Positions 44,133 to 53,342 are shown, numbered from the stretch's first letter. The stretch is DNA of 64,000 nucleotides from Pseudonocardiaceae bacterium YIM PH 21723 (GCA_003600225.1 QZFT01000020.1:62001-126000); one strand, 5' to 3'. Notes: a model not told the origin generated them from the sequence alone. Made by a program: numbers and translations.

Positions 44133-45978
44133 GTTCCGCCACCTCCTTCAACAAGGTGCCGATGATTCGGAGACCGTCTCGGGTGAGCACGGACTCGGCG
44201 TGGAACTGCACGGACGCGAAGTGCTCCCCTCGTAGGGCATGCACCTCACCGGTCCGCTGGTCGCGACAGACCTGGACAGGACCCGCATCGCCGCACTCGA
44301 CCATGTCCGCTGGGCTGATTGCGGCGAAGGCGTTGTAGAAGCCGACCAGCTCGCGCCGACCGAACAGGTCGATCTCCAACTGCGCACCCTGATTGGGCAC
44401 TGGCCGACGGGTCAGCTGGAAGCCCAGTCGCCTGGACAGCACCTGGTGACTCAGGCACACCGCGAGGAATGGCCGGCGCTCGGCCAGTAGTGCGTCGACG
44501 GCATGATCAAGGTGCGCGATCTTGGGGTGCTGTAAGGCGGACGGATCGCCGGGGCCCGGGCCCATCACGATCAAGTCGTAGCCGTCGAAGGTGTACGGCT
44601 CGTCGTACCGCTTCACCGTCACGTTCAATCCCAAAGACCGCAACTGGAGCTCGATCATCGCGGTGAAGGTGTCCTCCGCCTCGACGATCAGTACCGTCCC
44701 GCCGGCCAGGGTCGGTTCGGCCTCCTCCCGGGATTCCTGCTGGGCGAACCAGAAGCTGGCGACGTCGGCGTTGCGCTGCGCAAGCGCGGCCTGCACTTCA
44801 GGATGCGTGCCGAAGCGCTGTCTGTGGGGTGTGTTGAGCGCGGCCAGCAGGCCCCGGGCCTTGGCCGCGGTCTCGGCGACCTCGCTTTCCGGGCTGGAGT
44901 GCCGCACCAGCGTCGAGCCGACGCCGATCCGCAGCTTCCCGGAGGTGTCGATGTCAGCGGTGCGAATCAGGATCGACGAGTCCAGAGTGCGCCCGCCGAG
45001 CTGGTCTTTGCCGATCAGCGCGATGACGCCGCTGTAGTAGCCGCGGCCCTGTGGCTCAAAGCGCGCGATCACCCGGCATGCGCTCTCCAACGGGCTGCCG
45101 GTCACCGTCGGAGCGAACATGGTCGCGCGCAGAATGTCGCGAGGGTCCGATGTGGTCTGCCCCTCGATGAAGTACTCGGTGTGCGCCAGCTGCGCCATCT
45201 CTCGCAAGTACGGCCCCACGACGGTCCCGCCATCGGGACACACCTTGGCCATCATTTTGAGTTCCTCGTCGAGCACCATGTAAAGCTCGTCGGTCTCCTT
45301 GGGGTCGGCCAAGAATGCCAGCACCTCGGACAGTGCCGGGCCGGTAGACGGGTAGCGGTAGGTGCCGCTGATCGGGTTCATCACCGCGGTGCCGTCGTGC
45401 ACACTGATGTGTCGCTCCGGGCTGGCACCGACGAATGTGCGCTCGCCGGTATGAACCAGGAAAGTCCAGTAGGCGCCGGACTCCTGGCGCAACAGTCGGC
45501 TGAACAAGGTCAGGGCGGCAAGCGGCGTGTAGTCGGTGATGTCCGCGATGTAAGAACGCTTGATGACGAAGTTCGCACCCTCGCCGCTGCCGATCACTTC
45601 ATTGATCACCCGGCGCACCAGATCGGCGTAGCCGGCGTCGTCGACGTCGAAGTGCCCGCCGGACGTCGTGATCTCCAGGTCCGGCAGCCGGCCCGCGATC
45701 TCGGCGACGGACCGGACCTCCTGCCTGGTGACGGTCATCGCCAGCAGCGGGCTACCGTCGTCCACGCTCTCGTAGCCACGCTCCCGAATCTGCCGGTACG
45801 GCACGATGACCAACACGTCGTGACCAGTCACCTCGCGCAGCGGGATCTCGGCCACTGTGTCGACTTCGGATATATCGCCGATGAGAATCTCGATGCCATC
45901 GGTGCGTTCGGGTCGGTGCAACAGCGCGAACGCCGGCGGATGATCACCGAGTATCAGCTCGAGCAGGTCAGTGTCCAC
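44098..45978 (-). CDS. phzE: PhzE, 2-amino-2-desoxyisochorismate synthase
   Basis: 626 aa from GTG 45978 (GAGAGGGGA before it). The chorismate-utilising domain spans about residues 1-400 with GASPERHISV, NPISGTYRYP, PTVTGSPLESACRVI and YSGVIALI. The glutamine amidotransferase domain spans about 425-615 with MGPGPGDPS, catalytic Cys in FLAVCLSHQVLS and a late QFHAES. It converts chorismate and glutamine to ADIC, the first committed step. It follows phzD by 20 bp. Confidence 0.96.
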   Translation of the reverse strand: MDTDLLELILGDHPPAFALLHRPERTDGIEILIGDISEVDTVAEIPLREVTGHDVLVIVPYRQIRERGYESVDDGSPLLAMTVTRQEVRSVAEIAGRLPDLEITTSGGHFDVDDAGYADLVRRVINEVIGSGEGANFVIKRSYIADITDYTPLAALTLFSRLLRQESGAYWTFLVHTGERTFVGASPERHISVHDGTAVMNPISGTYRYPSTGPALSEVLAFLADPKETDELYMVLDEELKMMAKVCPDGGTVVGPYLREMAQLAHTEYFIEGQTTSDPRDILRATMFAPTVTGSPLESACRVIARFEPQGRGYYSGVIALIGKDQLGGRTLDSSILIRTADIDTSGKLRIGVGSTLVRHSSPESEVAETAAKARGLLAALNTPHRQRFGTHPEVQAALAQRNADVASFWFAQQESREEAEPTLAGGTVLIVEAEDTFTAMIELQLRSLGLNVTVKRYDEPYTFDGYDLIVMGPGPGDPSALQHPKIAHLDHAVDALLAERRPFLAVCLSHQVLSRRLGFQLTRRPVPNQGAQLEIDLFGRRELVGFYNAFAAISPADMVECGDAGPVQVCRDQRTGEVHALRGEHFASVQFHAESVLTRDGLRIIGTLLKEVAEHARHGRVVGSR

Positions 45979-45998
45979 GAGCTGTCCCCTCTCTAGAG

Positions 45999-46658
45999 TC
46001 AGGCGATGACTAACGACGGCACGAACAGCGACCGGAGCACCTGCTTGGTACCGACTACTACGGCACAGTGCTTGGCCGCGTAATCCAGTGCGTGCGCGTG
46101 ATCGGCCGCACTGAAGTCGGCCACTGCATCCGCGACGAAGAACGTCTCGATGTCGTGCGAAAACGCCTCAACGGCGGTGGTCAACACGCCGATGTTCGCG
46201 TACACGCCGCACAACACGATCTGGTCCCGGCCGTGTTCCCGCATCCGGGCCAGCAGATCGGAGTTGTGAAAGGCGCTGTACCGCCACTTCGTGAACACCC
46301 AGTCCTGTGCCGACGGAGTCAGTTCGTCGATCACCGCACGGCTGTCCGGATCGACCTTCATGCCCGGACCCCAGAAATCCCTCAACAGGCCACGCTGCTC
46401 TTGGGTCATGGAGCCGGGCTGCGCGGTATAAGCCACCGGAACGCCGAGCTCACGGCAACGCTCGCGCAACGCCACCGTATTCGCCACCAATGAGTCCCTC
46501 GGCGACATGCCCTCGGCGAACGGGCGCAAGAAGTATTTCTGCATGTCATGGAGGAGCAGCACGGCGCGGGAGGCGTCAACCGCCCAGTTGGCGATGTTGG
46601 CTGGCCACTCACGCTCAGCCGGCATGGGATAGGGCTCGATCGTCGGTAGACCGGTCAT
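45999..46658 (-). CDS. phzD: PhzD isochorismatase
   Basis: 219 aa from ATG 46658. Catalytic Asp in [10 protein letters not shown], Lys in [10 protein letters not shown], and [10 protein letters not shown]. It hydrolyses ADIC to trans-2,3-dihydro-3-hydroxyanthranilate and pyruvate. It heads the phzD-E-ydhR-G-ehpF-ehpG-F run. A strong terminator-like hairpin lies 38-62 bp upstream, so a promoter just before it, or readthrough, must drive it. In-frame upstream codons to 46721 would run back through the hairpin. Confidence 0.95.
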   Translation of the reverse strand: MTGLPTIEPYPMPAEREWPANIANWAVDASRAVLLLHDMQKYFLRPFAEGMSPRDSLVANTVALRERCRELGVPVAYTAQPGSMTQEQRGLLRDFWGPGMKVDPDSRAVIDELTPSAQDWVFTKWRYSAFHNSDLLARMREHGRDQIVLCGVYANIGVLTTAVEAFSHDIETFFVADAVADFSAADHAHALDYAAKHCAVVVGTKQVLRSLFVPSLVIA

Positions 46659-46690
46659 CGACCGCGTGTCCTTCCTTGTGCTCAGGCCAC

Positions 46691-46720
46691 AAAAATGGCC
46701 GCCTCCGATGGAGGCGGCCA
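46691..46720 (-). terminator. Intrinsic terminator/attenuator upstream of phzD
   Basis: A perfect 11-bp GC-rich stem (46696-46706 with 46710-46720) with a 3-nt loop is followed on the minus strand by TTTTT (A5 at 46691-46695). This is the most canonical Rho-independent terminator in the window. It lies between the lipocalin-like gene and phzD, inside an otherwise continuous biosynthetic operon. Confidence 0.8.
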
Positions 46721-46900
46721 CGTCGGGTGGTGGTACCCGATAAAGTCGCGCTCGGCGTCACGGCCGCGGTTCAATTCGGGGAAGTGCAGAAAGTCGGCCA
46801 CTGTCTTACGGCGTCGATACCGGCCCCCGGTACGACTCTGATCCCCGCAGAGAGATGTCGCGGCCGTCCACGCCAGAGCATCAGCCGGACGCGTACCGCG

Positions 46901-47296
46901 TCAGGGATTCATCCGCTGCCACACCAAAACCCTGGGATGTGGCGTGCGTAGCCCGGTTCCAGTCAGACTCAACAAGTCGCGGTCGAGCGTCAGCTCACGG
47001 ACCTGTTCCGTGCCCACCCAGTCCGGGTCCGGCGCGAACCGAATGTGGTGGAACACCAGGTTGCCTTCGCGCCGCCATGTGCCGGCGTAGCTGAGATAGT
47101 CGGGCCCCTCGCCGCGGCCGCCGTCGGTGCGGGCCATGGTCACCGAGACGTGCCGCTCGACGGAGTAGAACAGCAGACCGTCGGGATCTTCACCGAGCGG
47201 ACCCACCAGGCGCCCGCCGTACTCGTCGAGGTCGTGGAACGACCGCAACCGCCAGACTCCGATCAGATCGCCGTGGTCCGACTCGCCTGCGGTCAT
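46901..47296 (-). CDS. Lipocalin-like small protein
   Basis: 131 aa. DLIGVWRLRSFHDLDEYG and DPDGLLFYSVERHVSVTMA match the Lipocalin_5-like fold (IGTWRL...G...YT..G.M). It probably binds a hydrophobic intermediate; a catalytic role is not excluded. The start overlaps the phzB stop (TGATG at 47294-47298). Small ligand-binding proteins of this type recur in biosynthetic clusters. The last gene before the terminator at 46.7 kb. Confidence 0.7.
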   Translation of the reverse strand: MTAGESDHGDLIGVWRLRSFHDLDEYGGRLVGPLGEDPDGLLFYSVERHVSVTMARTDGGRGEGPDYLSYAGTWRREGNLVFHHIRFAPDPDWVGTEQVRELTLDRDLLSLTGTGLRTPHPRVLVWQRMNP

Positions 47297-47778
47297 CAGG
47301 CGGGGATTCCTTCTCTCACGATCTTCGGCACCGGGATGGACAGCGCACGCAGCTGCTCGAACGGGTTCATGAACTCTCGTTCCTGTTTGATCTTACCGTT
47401 TTCGAACTCGAACGAGTGGATGAAATGGTTGCGGTAGATGCCTTCCGGATAACCCGCGAACAGGATCTTCCCTTCGCCGTCGCACTCCACCCAGAACCGG
47501 TTCGGATCCTGCGTCTCATAGATCTCGATGTTGAACCACCGCCAGTCCGGGAACACCTTGAGTGACCAGGCACCGTGTTCTTTGAGCTGTTCACGACCAC
47601 GCGAGATGATGGGTTTGCCAGTGTCGGTGGTCCACAGCCCGCCACTGCCGTCCTCGGTGAACAGCTGATAGCGGGTGAGTCGCCCTTCGCCGACACGGCT
47701 GAGGTAGTCCGCCACGATAGCCCGGTTGTGAGCGCGCAACTCTGTGTCGGTGTCGAAAGCGGATTCGGTGTTGGTCAT
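47296..47778 (-). CDS. phzB: PhzA/PhzB-like dimerisation enzyme
   Basis: 160 aa, NTF2-like fold. RAHNRAIVADYL, FTEDGSGGLWTTDTGKP, WVECDGEGKILF, HFIHSFEFENGKI and the terminal REFMNPFEQLRAL carry the acidic and His residues used by PhzB in the head-to-tail condensation of two aminoketones into hexahydrophenazine-1,6-dicarboxylate. Only one copy is present, as usual outside Pseudomonas. It overlaps the thioesterase stop by 4 nt, tying the phz genes to the polyketide block. Confidence 0.95.
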   Translation of the reverse strand: MTNTESAFDTDTELRAHNRAIVADYLSRVGEGRLTRYQLFTEDGSGGLWTTDTGKPIISRGREQLKEHGAWSLKVFPDWRWFNIEIYETQDPNRFWVECDGEGKILFAGYPEGIYRNHFIHSFEFENGKIKQEREFMNPFEQLRALSIPVPKIVREGIPA

Positions 47779-48527
47779 AATGCCGGCCTCACAATCTGCT
47801 TGTTTGACAAGGAATGTGCGATTACGCGCAGCAGCTGCTCACGCTGCGGTCGGAGGTAGAAGTGCCCGCCGGGAAAGGAGTGCAGAGCGAACTCACCGGT
47901 GGTGTGCTCACGCCACGCGTCGGTGCGCAGCTCCTGCCGTTCCTCATCGCCGACGAGCGCCGTGATCGGCACAGCCAGGGGATCGCCGGGGCAGTGCCGA
48001 TAAGTCTCGAAGATCTCAACATCACTACGAAGGGTGTTGAGCGACAGTGACAGCAGCTTCGGATCCTGTCGCACCCGCTCGGGCAGCTCGCCCCAACGGC
48101 GCTCGGTCTCAGCCTGGAATTCGTCGTCCGGCCAGGTGTGCACGAGTGTGCTTCGCGTCGGCAGCGGGGGCGGCGGGCTGGATGAGATCAAGAGTTCTAC
48201 CGGTTGGGGTAAACCACGGTCGCGCAACGCACGCGCTACCTCAAACGCGACCAAACCACCGAGACTGTGCCCAAATAATGCGAACGGTTGCTCGAACTTC
48301 ACCTCCGTGATCAGGGCGTCGACGAGTTCGGTCATCCGGCGTAGCGGCGACTCCTTCCACCGCTGTGCCCGGCCGGGCAGTTTGATGCCACATACCTGAA
48401 CGCCGGATAGTTGGTCGCCCCAGATCACGTACTCGCCGGGCGAACCGCCGGCGTGCGCGAAGCAATACAGGTTGATCACGGGCGCCGGGAGCCGTCTGCG
48501 GATAGCCAGCCACTTCGAGGACTCCAT
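47775..48527 (-). CDS. Type II thioesterase 2
   Basis: 250 aa. CFAHAGGSPGEY, nucleophile Ser88 in FGHSLGGLVAF, Asp region TALVGDEE, His in FPGGHFYLRP: the full triad of an editing thioesterase. Unlike the 14.8-kb copy it has the classic GHSLGG. It sits between phzB and the KS-ACP protein with 4-nt and 1-nt overlaps. It probably hydrolyses aberrant acyl groups from, or releases the product of, the ACPs at 48.5-51.1 kb. Confidence 0.93.
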   Translation of the reverse strand: MESSKWLAIRRRLPAPVINLYCFAHAGGSPGEYVIWGDQLSGVQVCGIKLPGRAQRWKESPLRRMTELVDALITEVKFEQPFALFGHSLGGLVAFEVARALRDRGLPQPVELLISSSPPPPLPTRSTLVHTWPDDEFQAETERRWGELPERVRQDPKLLSLSLNTLRSDVEIFETYRHCPGDPLAVPITALVGDEERQELRTDAWREHTTGEFALHSFPGGHFYLRPQREQLLRVIAHSLSNKQIVRPAL

Positions 48528-50797
48528 CAGGCCCTCTCCCGATCCACCAGCAGCGCCAAGGCCTGCGGTGTCGGCGCCTCGTACAACGACTCCAACGCGA
48601 GGTCCACACCCAGAGCGTCGTGGACCTCACCGAGCAGGTACGTGCCCAGTAGCGAATCTCCACCGAGATCAAAGAAGTCGTCATCCGGACCGACCTCAGG
48701 CAGGTCCAGCATGCCGGCGAAGATCTGCGCGGTCAGCTGAGCTGTCGGTACCTGTGTCATCACTGGCGGGTTCACCTGCTGGGGCACGGGTTCCGCTGAC
48801 GACGAGGCCTCGACGACATACCGCTGTCGTTCGAAGGGATAGGTAGGCAGTGGCACCCGGTTGCGGCGGTGGCCACCGTGTACGTGATCCCACGCGATGT
48901 CCGCGCCACGCAACCAGAACTCCCCCAGGATCGGCAGCATGGAGCCCTTGGTGGCGCTGGCGCTGAGGTCCAGCACCTCACGGCCTTCCACGTGGGCGAG
49001 CACCTGATCGCTGGTCGGCTGCTCACCACTGACGGCCAGCGCCATCGCCTCCGGCACGGTGATGTCCCCCGCCACGGCCAGTGCGGCCAGCCTGCCGGGT
49101 CCCTCCCCGCACAGTCCTGCGGGTTCGATGCCCCAGGTGATCCATAGTGTGGCCAGCGAGTACTGCTGGGCCACCGTGATCTCCGCCGGTGTCGGCGGCT
49201 GCGACATGGCCGCCAGGCAGCGCCGGTACAGGCTGACGAACTGTGGTGCGTGGATCTCCTCGATCGGCTGGGTGCCGAACCGGAACACCGGTGATCGCCA
49301 CACAGGCTTGTCGGCATTACGGACCGCGTTCGCCAGCGCACTGGCGATATCGTCGTTATGGCCCACTATGGCGTACTGACGATGCGGTAACTCCCGCCTC
49401 CCGACCTGGAGCGTCCAGGCGGTGTCCGCGTTCGACGCTCCACTGCGGAGACCCGCGGCCACGGCGTCGAGCGCCTCTGGCGTTCGAGCGGACAGAACGA
49501 TCAGCTGGTCGGATTCGCTGCTCGACGAACGTCCGGGCGGCGGCTGCTCTAGCACTACGTGCGCGTTAGTACCACCGATGCCGAAAGAGCTCACGCCGGC
49601 GCGGCGCGCAATCCCGCCGGTATCCCACTTCTCGCTGGATGTGACGACCCGGAACGGACTGTCATCGAACGGAATCTGAGGATTGGGGTGAGCGAAATGA
49701 AGCGAAGCCGGGATGATCCCCTGCTCGACCGCGAGCACCGCCTTGATCAGGCCGGCTATGCCGGCGGCGGCATCGGTGTGCCCGATGTTCGTCTTCACCG
49801 ACCCGATCGCACAGTACCCGACCCGTTCTGTGCTCTCGCGGAACGCCTGGTTCAGTGCGGAGATCTCGATGGGATCGCCCAGGGGCGTCGCGGTGCCATG
49901 CGCCTCGATCATGGTGATCGTATCCGCGGCCACCCCGGCCACCTCTAACGCGTCCAGAATGACAGCGGTTTGCCCGGCGACACTCGGAGCGGTGTAACCG
50001 ATCCGATCCGCGCCGTCGTTGTTGACCGCGGTACCGAGGATGACGGCGCGGATATGGTCGCCGTCGGCGATGGCCTCAGCCAGACGCTTCAGCACCACCA
50101 TGCCGGCTCCGTCGCTGCCGACCGTGCCGTCAGCCGCAGCGTCGAAGGTACGACACTTACCGTCGGCGGAAATGATGCCGCCCGACACGTACGGGCTGTC
50201 CTTCTGCGGCACGTGAATCGCCACACCCCCGGCCAGGGCGATGTCACAGTCCCCGGACAGCAACGCACGAGTGGCCGTGTGCACCGCGACCAGCGAGGTT
50301 GCGCAGGCGGCCTGCACGGTCACCGCAGGTCCGCGCAGGCCCAGTTTGTACGCGATACGCGACACCAGGAAATCCGCGGCAGTGCCGATAAGGATCTCCC
50401 AGTCAGTCATGCCTGGAATCTCGTGGCGCTCGGCGCGCAGCAGCTGCCCGTAGTACGTCTCAGTGCCGCCGGCGTAGACGCCGATCGCGCCGTCGTACCG
50501 ATCCGGGTCGTAGCCGGCGCTCTCCAAAGCCTCCAGCGCACACTCCAGAAACACCCGGTGCTGCGGGCTCATGATGCGAGCTTCCCTGGGTGCGTAGCCG
50601 AAGTAGCCCGCGTCGAACCATTCCGGGGCCTCAAGCACGCCCCGGGCCGGGGTGTACTCGCGAGTGGCGGCCCGCCGGTCCGGGTACCGCGTGATGGAGT
50701 CGACGCCATCGACCAGGTTGGCCCAGAACTGCTCCGGCCCGTTGGCGCCGGGGAACCGGCACGATAATCCGATCACTGCAATTGCGTTCTCGTCCAT
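48527..50797 (-). CDS. Polyketide synthase: KS - degenerate AT - ACP
   Basis: 756 aa. The ketosynthase (1-420) has Cys165 in AACATSLV, His301 in EAHGTATPLGD and His341 in KTNIGHTDAA: active. The next 230 residues are a shrunken acyltransferase in which GHSxGE has become GEGPGR (565-570), so no Ser nucleophile. A normal post-AT linker WDHVHGG...VPLPTYPFERQR follows. The ACP has Ser716 in DLGGDSLLG. The extender must come from a trans AT or from another carrier such as the glyceryl-ACP. TGATG overlap with the thioesterase; one base after the discrete ACP. Confidence 0.92.
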   Translation of the reverse strand: MDENAIAVIGLSCRFPGANGPEQFWANLVDGVDSITRYPDRRAATREYTPARGVLEAPEWFDAGYFGYAPREARIMSPQHRVFLECALEALESAGYDPDRYDGAIGVYAGGTETYYGQLLRAERHEIPGMTDWEILIGTAADFLVSRIAYKLGLRGPAVTVQAACATSLVAVHTATRALLSGDCDIALAGGVAIHVPQKDSPYVSGGIISADGKCRTFDAAADGTVGSDGAGMVVLKRLAEAIADGDHIRAVILGTAVNNDGADRIGYTAPSVAGQTAVILDALEVAGVAADTITMIEAHGTATPLGDPIEISALNQAFRESTERVGYCAIGSVKTNIGHTDAAAGIAGLIKAVLAVEQGIIPASLHFAHPNPQIPFDDSPFRVVTSSEKWDTGGIARRAGVSSFGIGGTNAHVVLEQPPPGRSSSSESDQLIVLSARTPEALDAVAAGLRSGASNADTAWTLQVGRRELPHRQYAIVGHNDDIASALANAVRNADKPVWRSPVFRFGTQPIEEIHAPQFVSLYRRCLAAMSQPPTPAEITVAQQYSLATLWITWGIEPAGLCGEGPGRLAALAVAGDITVPEAMALAVSGEQPTSDQVLAHVEGREVLDLSASATKGSMLPILGEFWLRGADIAWDHVHGGHRRNRVPLPTYPFERQRYVVEASSSAEPVPQQVNPPVMTQVPTAQLTAQIFAGMLDLPEVGPDDDFFDLGGDSLLGTYLLGEVHDALGVDLALESLYEAPTPQALALLVDRERA

Positions 50798-50798
50798 C

Positions 50799-51125
50799 TC
50801 ACTCTCCGCCCCTTCGCTGCCGTAACCGGCTCAGGCTGCTGGGGACCCGGCTGTTGCGGGCCCGGCTGCGAGCGGGTGTCACCGCGCCATGGTCCAAGCG
50901 TTGAGCGAGCTGGCGAACCGTCGTGTGCTGAAACAGCTCCACCACCGACGGTACGTCGGCGAAGCTCGCACCGAGTTTGTCGTGCACCATGTGCAGAAGC
51001 AGGGAATGCCCACCGAGGTCGAAGAAGTTGTCGGTGACGCCGACCTCGGAAAGATTAAGTACCTCACCCCAGATCCGGGCAACCGACCTTTCTGTCTCGG
51101 TGGCCGGGGCCTCGAATTGCGACAC
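50799..51125 (-). CDS. Discrete acyl/peptidyl carrier protein
   Basis: 108 aa from GTG 51125, which has GGAGGAGG at good spacing (VSQFEAPATETERSVARIWG). Pantetheine Ser41 in NFFDLGGHSLLLH. The C-terminal 25 residues are Arg/Ser-rich and probably disordered. The form FDLGGHSLL is nearer to peptidyl carriers than to fatty-acid ACPs. It likely holds the acyl group (activated phenazine or C3 unit) used by the KS encoded immediately downstream. An alternative ATG at 51302, coupled by TGATG to a 61-codon ORF, would add 59 residues. Confidence 0.85.
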   Translation of the reverse strand: MSQFEAPATETERSVARIWGEVLNLSEVGVTDNFFDLGGHSLLLHMVHDKLGASFADVPSVVELFQHTTVRQLAQRLDHGAVTPARSRARNSRVPSSLSRLRQRRGGE

Positions 51126-51301
51126 GATTAAGTACCTCCTCCAAGCCAAATCTTGATAACGGCCTGTCCACTTACACCGAAGGCCGTCTCTCGGCTCGAC
51201 AAGCTCCGCTGCCCAGTCATCGGCCGCCGTACGCACGGCTGGCAAGTTCGCGTTCTTATCGCCCTGTTCTTCCTCCCAGTGTCCAGTCATGTGGTCATTC
51301 A

Positions 51302-51487
51302 TCAGGGTGCGGTGGGAGAAGGCAGCATGCACATCGCGTGGAAATCGTTCGGGTCGCAGAAAGCGCAGGAACCGTCCTGATCTTCGGGCAACACCGAATC
51401 GATGGCATAGGGGTGAACGCGGTCGCGGAACATGACGACTGCTAACTTCTGGCCGGCATTCCACCGGGTAAGCGCGGTCTCGCGCAT
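51302..51487 (-). CDS. Possible 61-aa Cys-containing protein
   Basis: MRETALTRWNAGQKLAVVMF through HPYAIDSVLP to DGSCAFCDPNDFHAMCML: 61 residues with CxxC and a third Cys. Its TGA overlaps an ATG (TGATG) in the carrier-protein frame. No clear ribosome site. The rest of 51488-51816 is empty. I recognise no family; could be a small metal-binding or redox peptide, or chance. Confidence 0.3.
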   Translation of the reverse strand: MRETALTRWNAGQKLAVVMFRDRVHPYAIDSVLPEDQDGSCAFCDPNDFHAMCMLPSPTAP

Positions 51488-51816
51488 CGCTGGATTATCC
51501 GTGACGAGCTGCTGAGGACCGGGTTGCCATCAGTCATTCCCTTCTGTGGACACGGGAATCCCTGCGACACCAACTGTGGACCCGGCGGCTGTCCTTCCGC
51601 TATCGGCTTGCCATCGGCACATCGATAGCCAAAGGACAGGTCATGTAATAGCCACGGGCTGTCCTCTAGTGGCAGCCATCTCGATGAAGGAGACACCTAG
51701 ATGCGTCACAAGCACCTGGTCCTCACCACGCACATCCTCGGCTTGGCGTTCACTGAAGCCGTCGGCGACGACATTCACTGGCCTCCCACGCCTCCCTGCA
51801 CCGACGAAATCCGCAG

Positions 51817-52878
51817 GTGACCGGCATGCGATACACGGCACTGGGCCGGCACACAGGCCTCCGTGTCTCTGAGTACGGCCTGGGGACTGCCAACTTCGGC
51901 CATGGCTGGGGCGGTGGGGCGTCCCGCACCGAAGCCAAGCAGGTGCTGGATCGGTTCGCGGAGGCAGGCGGTACGCTGATCGACACCGCAGACTGCTACA
52001 ACTTCGGTGAGGCCGAGGAATACCTCGGTGACTTCCTGAAAGCCGACCGGGACCATTTCGTATTGGCGTCCAAATACACGTGCAGCCCATCGCCCACACC
52101 CAGCGTGTTCGACACAGGTAACAGTCGACGGGCGATGCGGTTGTCCGTGGAGGGCAGCCTCCGTCGGCTGAATACCGATTACCTAGACCTGTACTGGGCA
52201 CATTTCGCCGACCCGCTGACCCCGATGCAGGAGATCGTCGCGGCTTTCGACGACCTTGTGCGTGCAGGCAAGGTTCTGCACGTGGGATTGTCCAATTTCC
52301 CGGCTTGGCGAGTGGCGCACGGCGTCACCATCGCCGAATTGCGGGGCAGGGCTCCAATTGTGGCTGCGCAGTTCGAGTACAGCCTTGTGGAGCGGACCGC
52401 AGAGCGAGATCTGCTGCCCATGGCCGATGCGCTGGGGCTGGGAGCTGTGCTGTGGTCACCGCTGGGCGGTGGACTACTCAGCGGCAAGTATCGCAGCGGA
52501 GAGCACGGTCGGCTGACGGAGTGGAAGCATGCCGTGCACACCGAGAGCACCGTGCAGAAGACCGCCGTGATCGACGCGGTGCTGGAAATCTCCGCCGAGC
52601 AGGAGGTATCACCTGCGCAGGTGGCGATGGCCTGGCTGAGGCACCGTGCCCACTCCGTGAGCACACCGTTTGTGCCCGTCATCGGGCCGCGCACGATTAC
52701 CCAACTGGACGACTACCTCGACGCTTTGACGGTGACGCTTACCGCCACCCAGCAGGCGCGATTGGACGAGGTCAGCGCCCCGTCGCTGGGCGTGCCACAT
52801 GAAATTGGCACTAACGTCATGTGGAGGGTTCTGGGCTCGCCTGAGCAGGTGGATCGGCCTCGCCCACCTGTGGCCTGA
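51817..52878 (+). CDS. Aldo/keto reductase of the cluster
   Basis: 353 aa. LIDTADCYNFGEAEEYLGDF holds Asp and Tyr, Lys in VLASKYTC, His in LYWAHFADP, and WSPLGGGLLSGKY with late VPVIGPRTITQLDD for NADP. It resembles the AKR11/12 bacterial oxidoreductases. It may reduce the aldehyde made by the EhpF/LuxC pair or a keto group from the KS. GTG 51817 or ATG 51826. The only intact plus-strand gene inside the minus-strand block, with its own promoter between two divergent units. Confidence 0.88.
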   Translation: MTGMRYTALGRHTGLRVSEYGLGTANFGHGWGGGASRTEAKQVLDRFAEAGGTLIDTADCYNFGEAEEYLGDFLKADRDHFVLASKYTCSPSPTPSVFDTGNSRRAMRLSVEGSLRRLNTDYLDLYWAHFADPLTPMQEIVAAFDDLVRAGKVLHVGLSNFPAWRVAHGVTIAELRGRAPIVAAQFEYSLVERTAERDLLPMADALGLGAVLWSPLGGGLLSGKYRSGEHGRLTEWKHAVHTESTVQKTAVIDAVLEISAEQEVSPAQVAMAWLRHRAHSVSTPFVPVIGPRTITQLDDYLDALTVTLTATQQARLDEVSAPSLGVPHEIGTNVMWRVLGSPEQVDRPRPPVA

Positions 52879-52895
52879 CCGACGATACTGACCGG

Positions 52896-53280
52896 ATGTC
52901 GATCATGACCACCGGTCCGGACGTGGCCGAGGAGACCATGGCCTTCAATGCCCGGCTCGCCCAGGCCCGGGTTCACCAGGGCGAGGACATCGACCGGTTG
53001 CGGGCCGGGTTCGGTGTGTTCCGCCACCGAAGATCCCGCCCGAAGGTGTGGACCGGTTGGTGCCCGGTCGTGACGGCCAGGTGGCAGTGCGGGTGTTCAC
53101 CCCGCCCGCGGTCCGGGGAGTGTACTTGCACATGCACGCGGCGGACGGGTACTCGGGTCGGCTCGCCATCAGGACCTACAGCTGTGGTTCCTGGCTGCGG
53201 AAGCGTCGCTGATGGTGATGTCAGTCGGCTACCGGCCGGCTACCGAGTACCCACACCCCGCTGCGGTCGACGATTGCAGC
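52896..53280 (+). pseudogene. Alpha/beta-hydrolase (HSL family) relic
   Basis: The frames read AFNARLAQARVHQGEDID, then VDRLVPGRDGQVAVRVFTPP and VYLHMHAADGYSGR (the degraded HGGG oxyanion region). After another shift and deletion comes VMSVGYRPATEYPHPAAVDD. The Ser-Asp-His part is missing. Lies between the reductase and the terminator of FAD oxidase 2. Confidence 0.6.
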
Positions 53281-53297
53281 GCAATTCCAACAAGCAT

Positions 53298-53336
53298 CGC
53301 ACTGTCCCCATTGGACATTCCTGAGGGGACAGTGCG
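53298..53336 (-). terminator. Hairpin terminator after FAD oxidase 2
   Basis: A perfect 12-bp inverted repeat (53298-53309 with 53325-53336, 15-nt loop) begins six bases past the stop of the minus-strand FAD oxidase. No U-tract. Confidence 0.7.
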
Positions 53337-53342
53337 CTCAGT

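Noticed and set aside
44803-45996. 397-codon plus-strand frame over phzE
   Set aside because: Antisense to the unambiguous PhzE.
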